From Serpens sp035497915 (GTDB taxonomy: Bacteria; Pseudomonadota; Gammaproteobacteria; Pseudomonadales; Pseudomonadaceae): 64,000 bases of DNA. This document shows positions 1 through 8,209 of this stretch, piece after piece; the stretch's first letter is position 1, and every line of letters begins with the position of its first letter. The notes beneath the pieces are model-generated. The model searched no databases, was not told the DNA's origin, and was given only the letters and a program-made list of their open reading frames with translations. The stretch spans positions 138,810 to 202,809 of the forward strand of contig NZ_DATJCS010000051.1 of the NCBI RefSeq assembly GCF_035497915.1, read 5' to 3'. Made by a program: the position numbers and the translations under genes.

Positions 1-458
1 ATCCGCTGAAGTTTCCGGCCAAGACGCGCTTCTATGCCGACCTGCAGCGGCTGCTGGAAGAACAGTACCGCCCTGACCAGCCCCTGGTGGTCATGGGCGA
101 TTTCAACATCTCGCCACAGGACTGCGATATCGGCATCGGCGCGGAAAACGCCAAACGCTGGCTGCGCACCGGCAAGTGCAGCTTCCTGCCCGAGGAGCGC
201 GAGTGGATGGAGCGTCTGAAGGCCTGGGGCCTGGTGGACAGCTTCCGCCACCTGCACCCCGAGGTGAGCGACCGCTTCAGCTGGTTCGACTATCGCAGCC
301 GCGGCTTCGAGGACGAGCCGCGTCGCGGCCTGCGCATCGACCTGATCCTGGCTTCCACGGCCCTGCAAGGTCGCTTCCGGGACGCGGGCGTGGATTACGA
401 CCTGCGCGCCATGGACAAGCCTTCCGACCACGCGCCTATCTGGCTGGAAATCGCCTGA
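1..458 (+). CDS. xthA: Exodeoxyribonuclease III, C-terminal part (5' end outside window)
   Basis: The open frame is already running at base 3 and gives 151 residues, the C-terminal half of an exonuclease III of about 270 residues. This Mg-dependent enzyme cuts abasic sites and removes 3'-blocking groups in base excision repair. Visible family motifs are MGDFNISP (metal-binding Asp and Asn), DRFSWFDYRS, LRIDLIL and the C-terminal KPSDHAP with the catalytic Asp-His pair. It ends in TGA and is followed by about 100 bases carrying the promoter of the next gene. The start and upstream context are not visible. Identification is secure because motif order and spacing match the bacterial XthA family closely. 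Confidence 0.95.
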   Translation, partial: PLKFPAKTRFYADLQRLLEEQYRPDQPLVVMGDFNISPQDCDIGIGAENAKRWLRTGKCSFLPEEREWMERLKAWGLVDSFRHLHPEVSDRFSWFDYRSRGFEDEPRRGLRIDLILASTALQGRFRDAGVDYDLRAMDKPSDHAPIWLEIA

Positions 459-495
459 AGTGCTCCATCTCGCATCGTTCGGGTGTGCAACCGCG

Positions 496-529
496 TTGTA
501 ACGCAACCGTCATGAAGCGACTCTAGCCT
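496..529 (+). promoter_or_regulatory. Candidate PhoB-dependent promoter (Pho box plus -10)
   Basis: Two 7-base direct repeats, TTGTAAC (496-502) and CCGTCAT (507-513), are separated by 4 bases. This is the 7-4-7 spacing of a Pho box (consensus CTGTCAT repeated); 10 of 14 positions match. A -10-like TAGCCT (524-529) starts 11 bases after the box ends, the geometry expected when PhoB replaces the -35 element. The downstream gene encodes a PstS-like phosphate-binding domain, which makes phosphate control plausible. PhoB binding itself is inferred. Confidence 0.5.
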
Positions 530-559
530 TGCGCGGCATCAGTCTGCCGGAGTCGCCGC

Positions 560-1888
560 ATGTCGCTGCTGCGTGCCTTGCTTGCCGTTTTCCTGCTGTC
601 CGCTGGCGTGCCGAGCGTCGCCAGCCCACAAGCCACTCCCCTGCTGCGCATCCAGGGTTCCAATACCGTCGGGGCCGCCCTGGCGCCCGCGCTCGTCGAG
701 GGGCTGTTGCGTCAGCAGGGCTTTCAGGACATCACGCGTCAGCCGGGGGCGCTGGAAAACGAACAGACCGTGCGGGCCCGCCAGGCGGAGGGGCCCTGGG
801 TGCGCATCGCCATCGCCGCGCATGGCTCCAGCACCGGTTTCCGGGCGCTGCGCGAGGGCAGCGCGGAACTCGCCGCCTCCTCCCGACCGGTGAAGGACGC
901 CGAGGTGCATGCCCTCGCCGCACGCGGCGACCTGCGCTCGCGGGCTTCCGAACAGGTGATCGCTATCGACGGCCTGGCCGTCATCGTTCACCCCACCAAC
1001 CCGCTGCGGAGTCTGGCCGTCGACCAGTTGGCGGCGCTGTTCTCCGGAGAACTGCGCAACTGGCGGGCACTGGGCGGACCGGATGCGCCGGTGCGTCTGT
1101 ATGCCCGCGACGATCAGTCCGGCACCTACGACACCTTCAAGGAGCTGGTCCTGGTGCCCCAGGGCCAGCAACTGGACGCCGGCGCCCGGCGCTTCGAGTC
1201 CAACGACCGGCTTTCCGAGGCCGTCATGGCCGATCCGCTGGGCATCGGCTTCGTCGGCCTGGCCTCGGTTGGCCAGGCGCGCGCGCTGGCCATTTCCGCC
1301 GGCGGTGCCCAGGCGCTGCTACCCAGTCCGGACAGTGTCGCCACCGAGGACTATCCACTGTCACGCCGCCTGTTCCTCTACCGTGCGCCTGACGACGCCA
1401 GCCCCTGGGCGCAGGCACTGATCGATTACGCCCAGAGCGCCGAAGGCCAGCGCATCGTCGAGCGGGTGGGGTTCATTGGCCAGGCCGTGCGTGCCATCCC
1501 GGTCGAGGCGCACGCCAACCTGCCCGGCGACTATCGCGAGCTGGCGCAAACCGGCCGGCGCCTGTCGATCAATTTCCGCTTCCAGGAAGGCAGCGCCCAG
1601 CTGGACAACAAGGCGATGCGTGATCTGGAGCGCGTGCGCGACTACCTGAATGCGAGCGCCGGGGAGGATGCCCAGCTGGTGCTGGTGGGTTTCGGTGACG
1701 CCAAGAACGACCCGAGCCGCGCCCGCCTGTTGTCGCGCCTGCGCGCCGAGACGGTGCGCCGCGCGCTGTCGCGCCTGGGCGTGACGAATTCGCAGGTGCT
1801 GGGCATCGGCGATGACCTGCCGGTGGCCGACAACCAGGCCGAATCCGGGCGCATCCGCAACCGCCGGGTGGAAGTCTGGATTCGCTGA
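560..1888 (+). CDS. Phosphate-binding (PstS-like) protein fused to an OmpA peptidoglycan-binding domain
   Basis: A 442-residue exported protein. Residues 1-22 form a signal peptide (hydrophobic core LLRALLAVFLLSAG). About residues 28-300 resemble a PBP-like/PstS phosphate-binding domain: IQGSNTV near the start, a GSSTGF loop, and RDDQSGTYDTF, the usual phosphate-loop signature. The last 120 residues form an OmpA-C domain (INFRFQEGSAQLDN, then GFGDAKND and NRRVEVW). The likely role is a periplasmic phosphate binder anchored to peptidoglycan rather than a component of a PstCAB transporter, since no permease or ATPase gene is near. GGAG at 549-552, 7 bases before ATG, supports this start. A candidate Pho box lies upstream. 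Confidence 0.85.
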   Translation: MSLLRALLAVFLLSAGVPSVASPQATPLLRIQGSNTVGAALAPALVEGLLRQQGFQDITRQPGALENEQTVRARQAEGPWVRIAIAAHGSSTGFRALREGSAELAASSRPVKDAEVHALAARGDLRSRASEQVIAIDGLAVIVHPTNPLRSLAVDQLAALFSGELRNWRALGGPDAPVRLYARDDQSGTYDTFKELVLVPQGQQLDAGARRFESNDRLSEAVMADPLGIGFVGLASVGQARALAISAGGAQALLPSPDSVATEDYPLSRRLFLYRAPDDASPWAQALIDYAQSAEGQRIVERVGFIGQAVRAIPVEAHANLPGDYRELAQTGRRLSINFRFQEGSAQLDNKAMRDLERVRDYLNASAGEDAQLVLVGFGDAKNDPSRARLLSRLRAETVRRALSRLGVTNSQVLGIGDDLPVADNQAESGRIRNRRVEVWIR

Positions 1889-1958
1889 AAGCCGACCGTT
1901 GCATTGCCGGAACTACGCGCATAGCCTATTGCGCGCAGTGACGCCGGGCCCCTCTGGC

Positions 1959-2001
1959 GGTGGGCTTCCCACCGTGATGTCGGAGTCAGCTGTTTCCGAC
2001 A
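1959..2001 (+). promoter_or_regulatory. Two adjacent hairpins in the leader of the TerC-family gene
   Basis: GGTGGG (1959-1964) pairs with CCCACC (1968-1973) over a 3-base loop, and TGTCGGA (1978-1984) pairs with TCCGACA (1995-2001) over a 10-base loop. They end 24 bases before the start codon of a TerC/Alx-like gene. Manganese-responsive yybP-ykoY leaders precede such genes in enterobacteria, but the conserved GGGGAGUA segment of that riboswitch is not present here. The first hairpin could instead terminate the upstream gene, although it lacks a T-run. Confidence 0.35.
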
Positions 2002-2025
2002 ATCCAATGCTGGAGGGCCTGACCG

Positions 2026-3012
2026 ATGCATCCGTTCGACTTCTTATCGACCCCCTTCCTGGGCACCCCGGCCTGGTTCTGGCTGGGTTTCCTCGCCATC
2101 GTCATCCTGCTGCTGGTCCTTGACCTCGGCGTCCTGCACCGCGAAGAGCGCGAAATCGAAATGCGCGAAAGCCTGCTGCTGTACAGCGGCTATTTCAGCG
2201 TCGGCGTGCTGTTCGGTGCCTGGGTATGGTTCGAGCTCGGCGCGCAGAGCGCCATGGAGTTCTACACCGGCTTTCTGGTCGAGCAGTCGCTGTCCATGGA
2301 CAACGTGTTCGTGATGGCGATGATCTTCGGCGCCTTCGGCATTCCGCGTCGCTATCAGCACCGCGTGCTGTTCTGGGGCATCATCGGTGTGGTGGTGCTG
2401 CGCGCCATCATGATCGGCCTGGGCACCGCGCTGGTGAAGGAGTTCGAGTGGGTGCTCTACCTGTTCGGCGCCTTCCTGCTGCTGTCCGGGGTGAAGATGC
2501 TGTTCCAGAAGGATGAGGAAGCGCACCCGGATCTGGAAAACAACCGCATGATCCGCTTCGTGCGTCGCCACCTGCGCATGACCGACTCCCTGCACGACGG
2601 CCGCTTCTTCGTGCGCCTGAAGCCGGCGGGCGCCGAACGTGCCCTGCTCTACGCCACGCCGCTGTTCCTCTGCCTGGTGCTGATCGAGCTGGCTGACCTG
2701 GTGTTCGCCGTGGACAGCGTGCCGGCGGTGTTCGCCATCACCCAGGACCCGTTCATCGTCTACACCTCGAACATCTTCGCCATCCTCGGCCTGCGTTCGC
2801 TGTACTTCGCCCTGGCGGCGCTGATGCACCGTTTCGTGTACCTCAAGTACGCCCTGGCGCTGGTGCTGATCTTCATCGGCGGCAAGATCTTCGCCCATGG
2901 CTTCATCGGCAAGGTGCCCGCCGTGCTGTCGCTCGGCGTGACCCTCGGCCTGCTGGCCGGCGGCGTGCTGCTCTCGCTGCTCAAGACCCGCGACACGCCG
3001 GCGCGGCACTGA
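2026..3012 (+). CDS. TerC/Alx-family integral membrane protein
   Basis: A 328-residue polytopic membrane protein with about eight to nine hydrophobic segments. TerC-family hallmarks are the N-terminal segment followed by DLGVLHR, the acidic pair in SLSMDNVF, and the later LIELADLVFAVDSVPA, whose aspartates are characteristic. A charged cytoplasmic loop (KDEEAHPDLENN and following) lies mid-protein. Members are implicated in tellurite resistance, pH response and manganese export or loading of exported metalloproteins; which applies here cannot be told. The gene stands alone on the + strand and is closed by a strong hairpin 11 bases after its stop. The leader can form two hairpins. Confidence 0.88.
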   Translation: MHPFDFLSTPFLGTPAWFWLGFLAIVILLLVLDLGVLHREEREIEMRESLLLYSGYFSVGVLFGAWVWFELGAQSAMEFYTGFLVEQSLSMDNVFVMAMIFGAFGIPRRYQHRVLFWGIIGVVVLRAIMIGLGTALVKEFEWVLYLFGAFLLLSGVKMLFQKDEEAHPDLENNRMIRFVRRHLRMTDSLHDGRFFVRLKPAGAERALLYATPLFLCLVLIELADLVFAVDSVPAVFAITQDPFIVYTSNIFAILGLRSLYFALAALMHRFVYLKYALALVLIFIGGKIFAHGFIGKVPAVLSLGVTLGLLAGGVLLSLLKTRDTPARH

Positions 3013-3022
3013 CCGGTCGAAC

Positions 3023-3054
3023 ATGACAAGGGCGCCTGACGGCGCCCTTGTCAT
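3023..3054. terminator. Bidirectional intrinsic terminator between terC-like gene and mddA
   Basis: A perfect 14-bp stem (3023-3036 with 3041-3054) encloses the loop TGAC, with a GC-rich core GGGCGCC. It lies between two convergent stop codons, at 3012 and 3065, and could serve both transcripts. Confidence 0.85.
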
Positions 3055-3064
3055 TTCAGGCGGA

Positions 3065-3820
3065 TCAGATCGCCTCGTCGAGCGGCTCGGCGGCCTGGCG
3101 CAACCGGGGCAGCAGCATGGGCACGCGGCGCCGGTAATCGGCGTACTCGGGATGCGCGGCGAGCAGGTCGTGCTCCTCGAAGCTGATCGCCGCCAGGATG
3201 TAGGCCGCGGTCACCAGGGCGAACAGCATGTGGGTGACGCTCATCTGCGGCGTGCACCAGATGGCGAAGAACCAGCCGACGTACAGCGGATGCCGCACCA
3301 ACCGGTAGGCGCCCGGGGTCTTGAACGCCAGCGGCCGGTAGGCCTGGCCGCGCAGCTGCAGCCAGACCTGGCGCAGGCCGAACAGATCGAAGTGATTGAT
3401 CAGGAAGGTGCTGTACAGCACCAGCGCCCAGCCGAAGGCGAAGCCGGCGTACATCAGCACCTGCCCGGCGGTGCTCTGCAGCGACCAGACCTGCCCGCCG
3501 AGCGGCTGCCAGAAGCGGAAGAGCAGGATCAGCGCCAGGCTGGAAAACAGCACATAGGTGCTGCGCTCGGCGGCCGCCGGGATGATCCGCGTCCACAGCG
3601 CCTTGAAGGCCGGCCGCGCCATCAGGCTGTGCTGCACGGCGAACAGGGTCAGCAGCAACAGGTCGATGAGCAACGCCGGCGTGGTGGCCATCCGCGGCGC
3701 GCCGTCGATGGTGCGCGGCACGCCGGGCAGATCACCGACAAAGGCGATGGCGTAGAGGAAGGTGGCGAAGAATACGGCGTAGCAGAGGATGCCGTAGACG
3801 AAGAGGGTGAGGCGTTTCAT
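3065..3820 (-). CDS. mddA: Methanethiol S-methyltransferase, MddA type (NnrU-like membrane protein)
   Basis: A 251-residue membrane protein with about six hydrophobic segments. It carries the isoprenylcysteine methyltransferase/NnrU-like C-terminal signature YRLVRHPLYVGWF and a later FEEHDLLAAHPEYADYRRR, the arrangement of MddA, which uses S-adenosylmethionine to turn methanethiol into dimethyl sulfide. Length and motif order fit MddA better than NnrU. The ribosome-binding site GGGAGGTTCCG directly precedes ATG. It is the second gene of a small - strand unit: a 35-codon frame with an almost identical ribosome-binding site ends 16 bases upstream. The specific substrate is inferred from family resemblance. 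Confidence 0.75.
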   Translation of the reverse strand: MKRLTLFVYGILCYAVFFATFLYAIAFVGDLPGVPRTIDGAPRMATTPALLIDLLLLTLFAVQHSLMARPAFKALWTRIIPAAAERSTYVLFSSLALILLFRFWQPLGGQVWSLQSTAGQVLMYAGFAFGWALVLYSTFLINHFDLFGLRQVWLQLRGQAYRPLAFKTPGAYRLVRHPLYVGWFFAIWCTPQMSVTHMLFALVTAAYILAAISFEEHDLLAAHPEYADYRRRVPMLLPRLRQAAEPLDEAI

Positions 3821-3836
3821 CGGAACCTCCCGGGCA

Positions 3837-3944
3837 TCAGCCGGCGTGACGCTGGCTTTCGGCCAGGTAGATGAAGAACAACTGGTCGGAATCGAGGTAC
3901 GCGCGCAGCCAGTGCATGGCGCGGGTCAGGGATGAGCGGTGCAT
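3837..3944 (-). CDS. 35-residue small protein upstream of mddA
   Basis: ATG at 3944 follows a strong ribosome-binding site (GGAGG at 3950-3954 read on the - strand, then TTCCC) and reads 35 codons to TGA, ending 16 bases before mddA. The product begins MHRSSLTRAMHWLRAYLDSD and ends with FFIYLAESQRHAG. An amphipathic helix and the YLAES-type ending vaguely recall DUF3563-like small proteins of Pseudomonas, but I cannot assign it. It could be a functional small protein or a leader frame coupling translation to mddA. The duplicated GGAGGTTCC segment in front of both genes is unusual. The frame is too short for most gene callers. Confidence 0.55.
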   Translation of the reverse strand: MHRSSLTRAMHWLRAYLDSDQLFFIYLAESQRHAG

Positions 3945-4048
3945 GGGAACCTCCGGTGACGGCTGCCTTGGGTGGCAGTCGAGGCCAGTATTTGCCCCGT
4001 GCGTATCGCGTCGATGTCGGAGTGCTGCGACTGTGTTGCCGAAGGGTT

Positions 4049-6052
4049 TCAGCCTGGCAGCCGATCACTCAGCCAGTCGTGCAGCACCGGCGCGGCCACC
4101 GGCTTGTGCAGCAGGCTGAGGCCGAGGCGCCGCGCGAGGCGCTCGTCGTCCGGATCGCTGAAGCCGGTGTGCAGGGCGATCGGCAGCTCCGCGCGTACCG
4201 CCAGGACCTGCTTGGCCAGCGCCAGGCCACACAGGCGCGGCATGCTCTGGTCGAGGATCAGCGCATCCCACGCTCCGGGCTCCGCCAGCAACGCCGCGCG
4301 CGCCTGCTCGGCGTCGTTCCAGACGGTGACCTGCAGTCCCCAGCGACTCAGGCAATCCTTCAGGTACTCGCCCACCAGCGGATCGTCGTCCACCACGCCG
4401 ACCCGCCCGCGCAGCTGCTCACGCGGCGTCTCACGGTCGCCGGCCGGCTGCGCCGACACGGCCGGTGAACCCTGCAGGCCGGGCAGCAGCACCTCGAAGC
4501 GGGCGCCTTGTCCCGGCTGGCTGTACAGCAGCAGGTGGCCGCCGTACTCGTGGACCAGGCCGTGCACCATGGACAGCCCCATGCCACTGCCCTGCCCTGG
4601 CGGCTTGGTGGTGTAGAAGGGTTCGAAGATGGTGTGCTGAACGGGCTCGTCGATACCGGGACCGCTGTCTTCCACGCACAGCGCCTGGAAGTCGCCGGCG
4701 ATACGCTGCTGGCAGGACGCGCACAGGCCGTCCACCAGGCTGCGCGCGCGCAGTGCGACGCGCAGCCGTCCGCTGCCGCCCATGGCGTCGCGGGCATTGA
4801 TGCACAGGTTCATCAGCACCTGTTCCAGTTGCAGCGGGTCGATCCGCACCGGCGCCAGGCCCTGATCGAGCCGCACGTCGAACTCGATGCCCGCCGGCAG
4901 GGCGGACTGCAGCAGCGGGCGAAACTCCTCGATCAGCGCGGCCAGCGACACCACGCGCGGCTGGCCCCGGCTGCCACGGCTGAACACCAGCATCTGGCGG
5001 ATCAGGTCGCGGGCCTTCTCGGCCGACTGGCGGATGCGCCCGAGGTAACGGCCGAGCGGCGCGTCGCCGCGCTCGCCCGCCAGTTCCTCGGCCATCTGGG
5101 TGTAGCCGAGCATGCTGGTCAGCAGGTTGTTGAAGTCATGGGCGATGCCGCCGGTCAGGTGACCGATGGCTTCCATGCGCTGGGCCTGGCGCAACTGCTG
5201 TTCGAGCGCCTCCCGTTCCACCTCGGCGGCGACCCGCACCGAGAAGATGCGCAGCACCGACTCCACCCGTTCGCGTTCCGGCAGCCCGGTGGCATGGCCG
5301 ACGGCGATCAGCCCCAGCGGCCTGCCATCGCTGGCGAACAGCGGGTAGCCGGCATAGCTGTCGATGCGGATGTGCCCTAACAGCGCATCCAGCGGGTAGC
5401 GTTCACCCAGGCCCCGCGGGATGTACAGGAAGCGCTGGCCGAACACCTCCGCACAGGGGGTGCCCTGCAGCACGTAATCGAAGTTGTCGATGGGCTCGCC
5501 CTGGTAACTGGCCGCCAGGGTGGCCAGGTGGGTGCTGTCCGGCCGGCTGGCGTGGCTGACGAAGGCGAAGTCCACCTGCAGGGAAGACGCCAGATAGCGC
5601 ACGGTGGCGGGAAACACCGCGTTGCCGGTGCTCCGTGACACGCCCAGGGCGACATGCCGCAAGGCGTCCTCGGTGCGCTTGCGCTCGCTGATATCGGCGG
5701 CGATGCCCCCTACGCCCACCAGTTGGCCATGGTTGTCGCAGATCGGGAATTTGGTGGTCAGATAGGTGTACTGGCGCCCCTGCCAGAGCACCTGTTCCTC
5801 CACTTCGATGGAGCGTCCCTGCTCGACCACGCGGCGGTCGTTGCACAGCAGGGCATCGGCGATCTCGCTCGGAAACAGCTCATGGTCGTCGCGGCTCAGC
5901 ACCCGCTCGGCGGACACGCCGAACAGGCGCTCGAAGGCGGGATTGACCAGCCGGTAGCGGCCTTCGATGTCCTTGATGAAGATCACCGCGCTGCTGTTGT
6001 CGACGATCTGCCGCAGCGGATTGCCCGCTTCAGGCCAGGTGCGCTTGCCCAT
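4049..6052 (-). CDS. PAS-GAF hybrid sensor histidine kinase with C-terminal receiver
   Basis: About 667 residues with no transmembrane segment, so a cytoplasmic sensor. Order: PAS domain (about 10-125; SSAVIFIKDIEGRYRLVN, then GGIAADISERK), GAF domain (about 135-285), dimerisation helix with the phosphoacceptor in GGIAHDFNN (about 310), ATPase domain (N-box LMNLCINARDAM, DSGPGID, GSGMGLSMV) and a receiver (VVDDDPL, phosphoacceptor Asp in LILDQSMP, Lys in LLHKPV). A Cys pair (CASCQQ) sits in the ATPase domain. ATG at 6052 after GGGGTGGG is preferred; an in-frame GTG lies 9 bases earlier. It follows an OmpR-type regulator gene by 98 bases and probably shares its transcript. The signal is unknown and no Hpt gene is seen. 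Confidence 0.88.
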   Translation of the reverse strand: MGKRTWPEAGNPLRQIVDNSSAVIFIKDIEGRYRLVNPAFERLFGVSAERVLSRDDHELFPSEIADALLCNDRRVVEQGRSIEVEEQVLWQGRQYTYLTTKFPICDNHGQLVGVGGIAADISERKRTEDALRHVALGVSRSTGNAVFPATVRYLASSLQVDFAFVSHASRPDSTHLATLAASYQGEPIDNFDYVLQGTPCAEVFGQRFLYIPRGLGERYPLDALLGHIRIDSYAGYPLFASDGRPLGLIAVGHATGLPERERVESVLRIFSVRVAAEVEREALEQQLRQAQRMEAIGHLTGGIAHDFNNLLTSMLGYTQMAEELAGERGDAPLGRYLGRIRQSAEKARDLIRQMLVFSRGSRGQPRVVSLAALIEEFRPLLQSALPAGIEFDVRLDQGLAPVRIDPLQLEQVLMNLCINARDAMGGSGRLRVALRARSLVDGLCASCQQRIAGDFQALCVEDSGPGIDEPVQHTIFEPFYTTKPPGQGSGMGLSMVHGLVHEYGGHLLLYSQPGQGARFEVLLPGLQGSPAVSAQPAGDRETPREQLRGRVGVVDDDPLVGEYLKDCLSRWGLQVTVWNDAEQARAALLAEPGAWDALILDQSMPRLCGLALAKQVLAVRAELPIALHTGFSDPDDERLARRLGLSLLHKPVAAPVLHDWLSDRLPG

Positions 6053-6150
6053 GACGCCCACCCCGCGTGCGGTGTGTCAGTTCAGCGCCAGTATAGGAAG
6101 CGCCCCGCCGCGCCGGCCGGCCGGAAACCGGACTGAAACAATTGAAACCT

Positions 6151-6879
6151 TCAACGCCGTCCGGTCACCAGCATGTAGCCGACCCCGCGCAGGGTGCGGA
6201 TGATCTGCGGCTTTTCCGGGTCGTCCTCGAGCTTGCGGCGCAGCCGGGCGATGCGGATGTCGATGGAGCGGTCGAACGGGTTCCAGTCGCGGTTCTGGGT
6301 CAGGTTGAGCAACTGGTCGCGGCTCAGTGGCCGGTTCGGGCGCTGGGCGAAGGCCTGCAGCAGGTCGAACTCCATGGCGGTCAGCTCGATGTCCGCGCCC
6401 TGCTCGTCGAGCAGCCGGCGACTGTCCAGCTCCAGACGGAAGCGCCCGAGCGGAATGCCGGTCGGCACGGCCGGTTGCGGCTCGACCGGTTCCGGCGCAG
6501 CCGGAGCGGCGCGATAGCGACGCAACACGCTGCGCACCCGCGCGAGCAGTTCGCGCAGCTCGAAGGGCTTGGCCAGATAGTCGTCGGCGCCGACCTCCAG
6601 GCCGACGATGCGGTCCAGCGGCGTACCGGCGCCGGAAATCATGATCACCGGCAGGTCGTGATGCTCGCGCAGAAAGCGCGCCAGGCTCAGGCCGTCCTCG
6701 CCGGGCAGGCCGACATCCAGCAGCACCAGATCGGGCACCTGCGCGGCCAGGGCCTGACGCAGGGCGGCGCTGTCGGCGCAGCCGTCCACCCGGTAACCCT
6801 GGCCGCCGAGGTAGTCGCCCAGCAGGCGGCGCACCTCGGCGTCGTCATCCACCACCAGCAGTCGCGCCTGTTCCGCCAT
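6151..6879 (-). CDS. OmpR/PhoB-type response regulator
   Basis: A 242-residue regulator: receiver domain (acidic pocket VVDDD, phosphoacceptor Asp in LVLLDVGLPGEDG, Lys in DYLAKPFELREL) and a C-terminal winged helix (ELTAMEFDLLQAF, then DIRIARLRRKLEDD and IRTLRGVGYM). An Ala/Pro/Glu-rich linker joins them. ATG at 6879 follows GAGGGCAGGGGT; an in-frame GTG at 6900 is possible. It lies directly upstream of the hybrid kinase on the same strand and 48 bases downstream of an acyl-CoA dehydrogenase gene. The hybrid kinase already has its own receiver, so signal flow to this regulator could be direct or through an Hpt protein encoded elsewhere. Targets are unknown. Confidence 0.9.
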   Translation of the reverse strand: MAEQARLLVVDDDAEVRRLLGDYLGGQGYRVDGCADSAALRQALAAQVPDLVLLDVGLPGEDGLSLARFLREHHDLPVIMISGAGTPLDRIVGLEVGADDYLAKPFELRELLARVRSVLRRYRAAPAAPEPVEPQPAVPTGIPLGRFRLELDSRRLLDEQGADIELTAMEFDLLQAFAQRPNRPLSRDQLLNLTQNRDWNPFDRSIDIRIARLRRKLEDDPEKPQIIRTLRGVGYMLVTGRR

Positions 6880-6927
6880 ACCCCTGCCCTCGCTGCACAC
6901 TCTCAGCTTAGACAGGGTGCGTCCGCC

Positions 6928-8154
6928 TCAGCGACCGCGCAGCGCCTCGCGCGGCACGTACTTGGCCAGTTCATGCTTGCCGATGCTCGCGCGGTGCACC
7001 TCGTCCGGGCCATCGGCCAGGCGCAGGGTGCGCTGCATGGCGTACCAGTAGGCCAGCGGGAAGTCCTGGCATACCCCGGCGCCACCGTGCATCTGGATGG
7101 CGCGGTCGATCACCCGCAGCGCCACGTTGGGCGCCACCACCTTGATCTGCGCGATCTCGCTGGCCGCCACCTTGTTGCCCACGGTGTCCATCATGTACGC
7201 GGCATTCAGGGTCAGCAGGCGGGCCATGTTGATCTCGGTGCGCGAGTCGGCGATGTGGTCCAGGTTGCCGCCCAGGCGTGCCAGTGGCTTGCCGAAGGCG
7301 GTGCGGCTGACCGAGCGCTTGCACATCAGTTCCAGGGCGCGTTCGGCCATGCCGATCGAGCGCATGCAGTGGTGGATGCGCCCCGGCCCGAGGCGGCCCT
7401 GGGCGATCTCGAAGCCGCGACCCTCGCCGAGGATGACGTTCTCGTAGGGCACGCGCACGTTCTCGAACAGCACCTCGGCGTGGCCGTGGGGCGCGTCGTC
7501 GTAGCCGAACACGTGCAGCGGGCGCACCACGGTCACCCCGGGCGTGTCCTTGGGCACCAGGATCATCGAATGCTGCTGGTGGCGCGGGTTGTCCGGGTTG
7601 GTCAGGCCCATGAAGATCAGCACGGTGCAGCGCGGGTCGCTGGCGCCGGAGGTCCACCACTTGCGGCCGTTGATTACCCACTCGTCGCCGTCACGCCGGG
7701 CGCTGGCCTGCATGTTGGTGGCGTCCGAGGAGGCCACGCCGGGCTCGGTCATGGCAAAGCCGGAACGGATCTCGCCGGCCAGCAGCGGTTCGAGCCAGCG
7801 CTGCTTCTGTTCGGCGCTGCCGTAACGGACCAGCACCTCCATGTTGCCGGTGTCCGGGGCGGAGCAGTTGAACGGCTCCGGACCGATCAGCGAACGGCCC
7901 ATGATCTCGGCCAGGGGAGCGTATTCCAGGTTGGAAAGACCGGCCCCGTATTCCGATTCCGGCAGGAACAGGTTCCACAGCCCCTGCGCCTTGGCTTCGG
8001 CCTTCAGCGTTTCCATGATCGCCGTGGGTTGCCAGCGATCACCCTCGGCCACCTGTTGCTCGAACACCGACTCGGCGGGATAAACGTGTTCTTCCATGAA
8101 CGCGGTAAGCCGCTCACGCAGCTGTTGCACCTTGGGCGAGTAGGCGAAATCCAT
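6928..8154 (-). CDS. Acyl-CoA dehydrogenase (ACAD10/11-like subgroup)
   Basis: A 408-residue flavoprotein that would introduce a trans-2 double bond into acyl-CoA. Family signatures are GFAMTEPGVASSDATN (FAD and substrate binding), INGRKWWTSGA, RTAFGKPLARLGG and IQMHGGAGVCQDFPLA near the C-terminus. The WWTSGA and HGGAGV variants are typical of the ACAD10/11-like group common in Pseudomonas, whose substrates (branched, long-chain or 4-hydroxy acyl-CoAs) vary, so chain specificity cannot be stated. It is divergent from a LysR-type regulator gene across a 139-base region, suggesting local control. Two-component genes lie 48 bases downstream on the same strand and may be co-transcribed. Confidence 0.9.
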   Translation of the reverse strand: MDFAYSPKVQQLRERLTAFMEEHVYPAESVFEQQVAEGDRWQPTAIMETLKAEAKAQGLWNLFLPESEYGAGLSNLEYAPLAEIMGRSLIGPEPFNCSAPDTGNMEVLVRYGSAEQKQRWLEPLLAGEIRSGFAMTEPGVASSDATNMQASARRDGDEWVINGRKWWTSGASDPRCTVLIFMGLTNPDNPRHQQHSMILVPKDTPGVTVVRPLHVFGYDDAPHGHAEVLFENVRVPYENVILGEGRGFEIAQGRLGPGRIHHCMRSIGMAERALELMCKRSVSRTAFGKPLARLGGNLDHIADSRTEINMARLLTLNAAYMMDTVGNKVAASEIAQIKVVAPNVALRVIDRAIQMHGGAGVCQDFPLAYWYAMQRTLRLADGPDEVHRASIGKHELAKYVPREALRGR

Positions 8155-8209
8155 GCTGATACACCTTGTGCTGATCGAAGATGATCGAATCCTAGGTCAG
8201 CCAGATGGA

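Noticed and set aside
1888..2025. yybP-ykoY manganese riboswitch before the TerC-family gene
   Set aside because: The conserved GGGGAGUA segment and the three-way arrangement are not visible; only simple hairpins are present.
6142..8184. 680-codon open frame on the + strand opposite the regulator and acyl-CoA dehydrogenase genes
   Set aside because: It runs across two confirmed - strand genes and their intergenic space, with no domain and a shadow-like composition.
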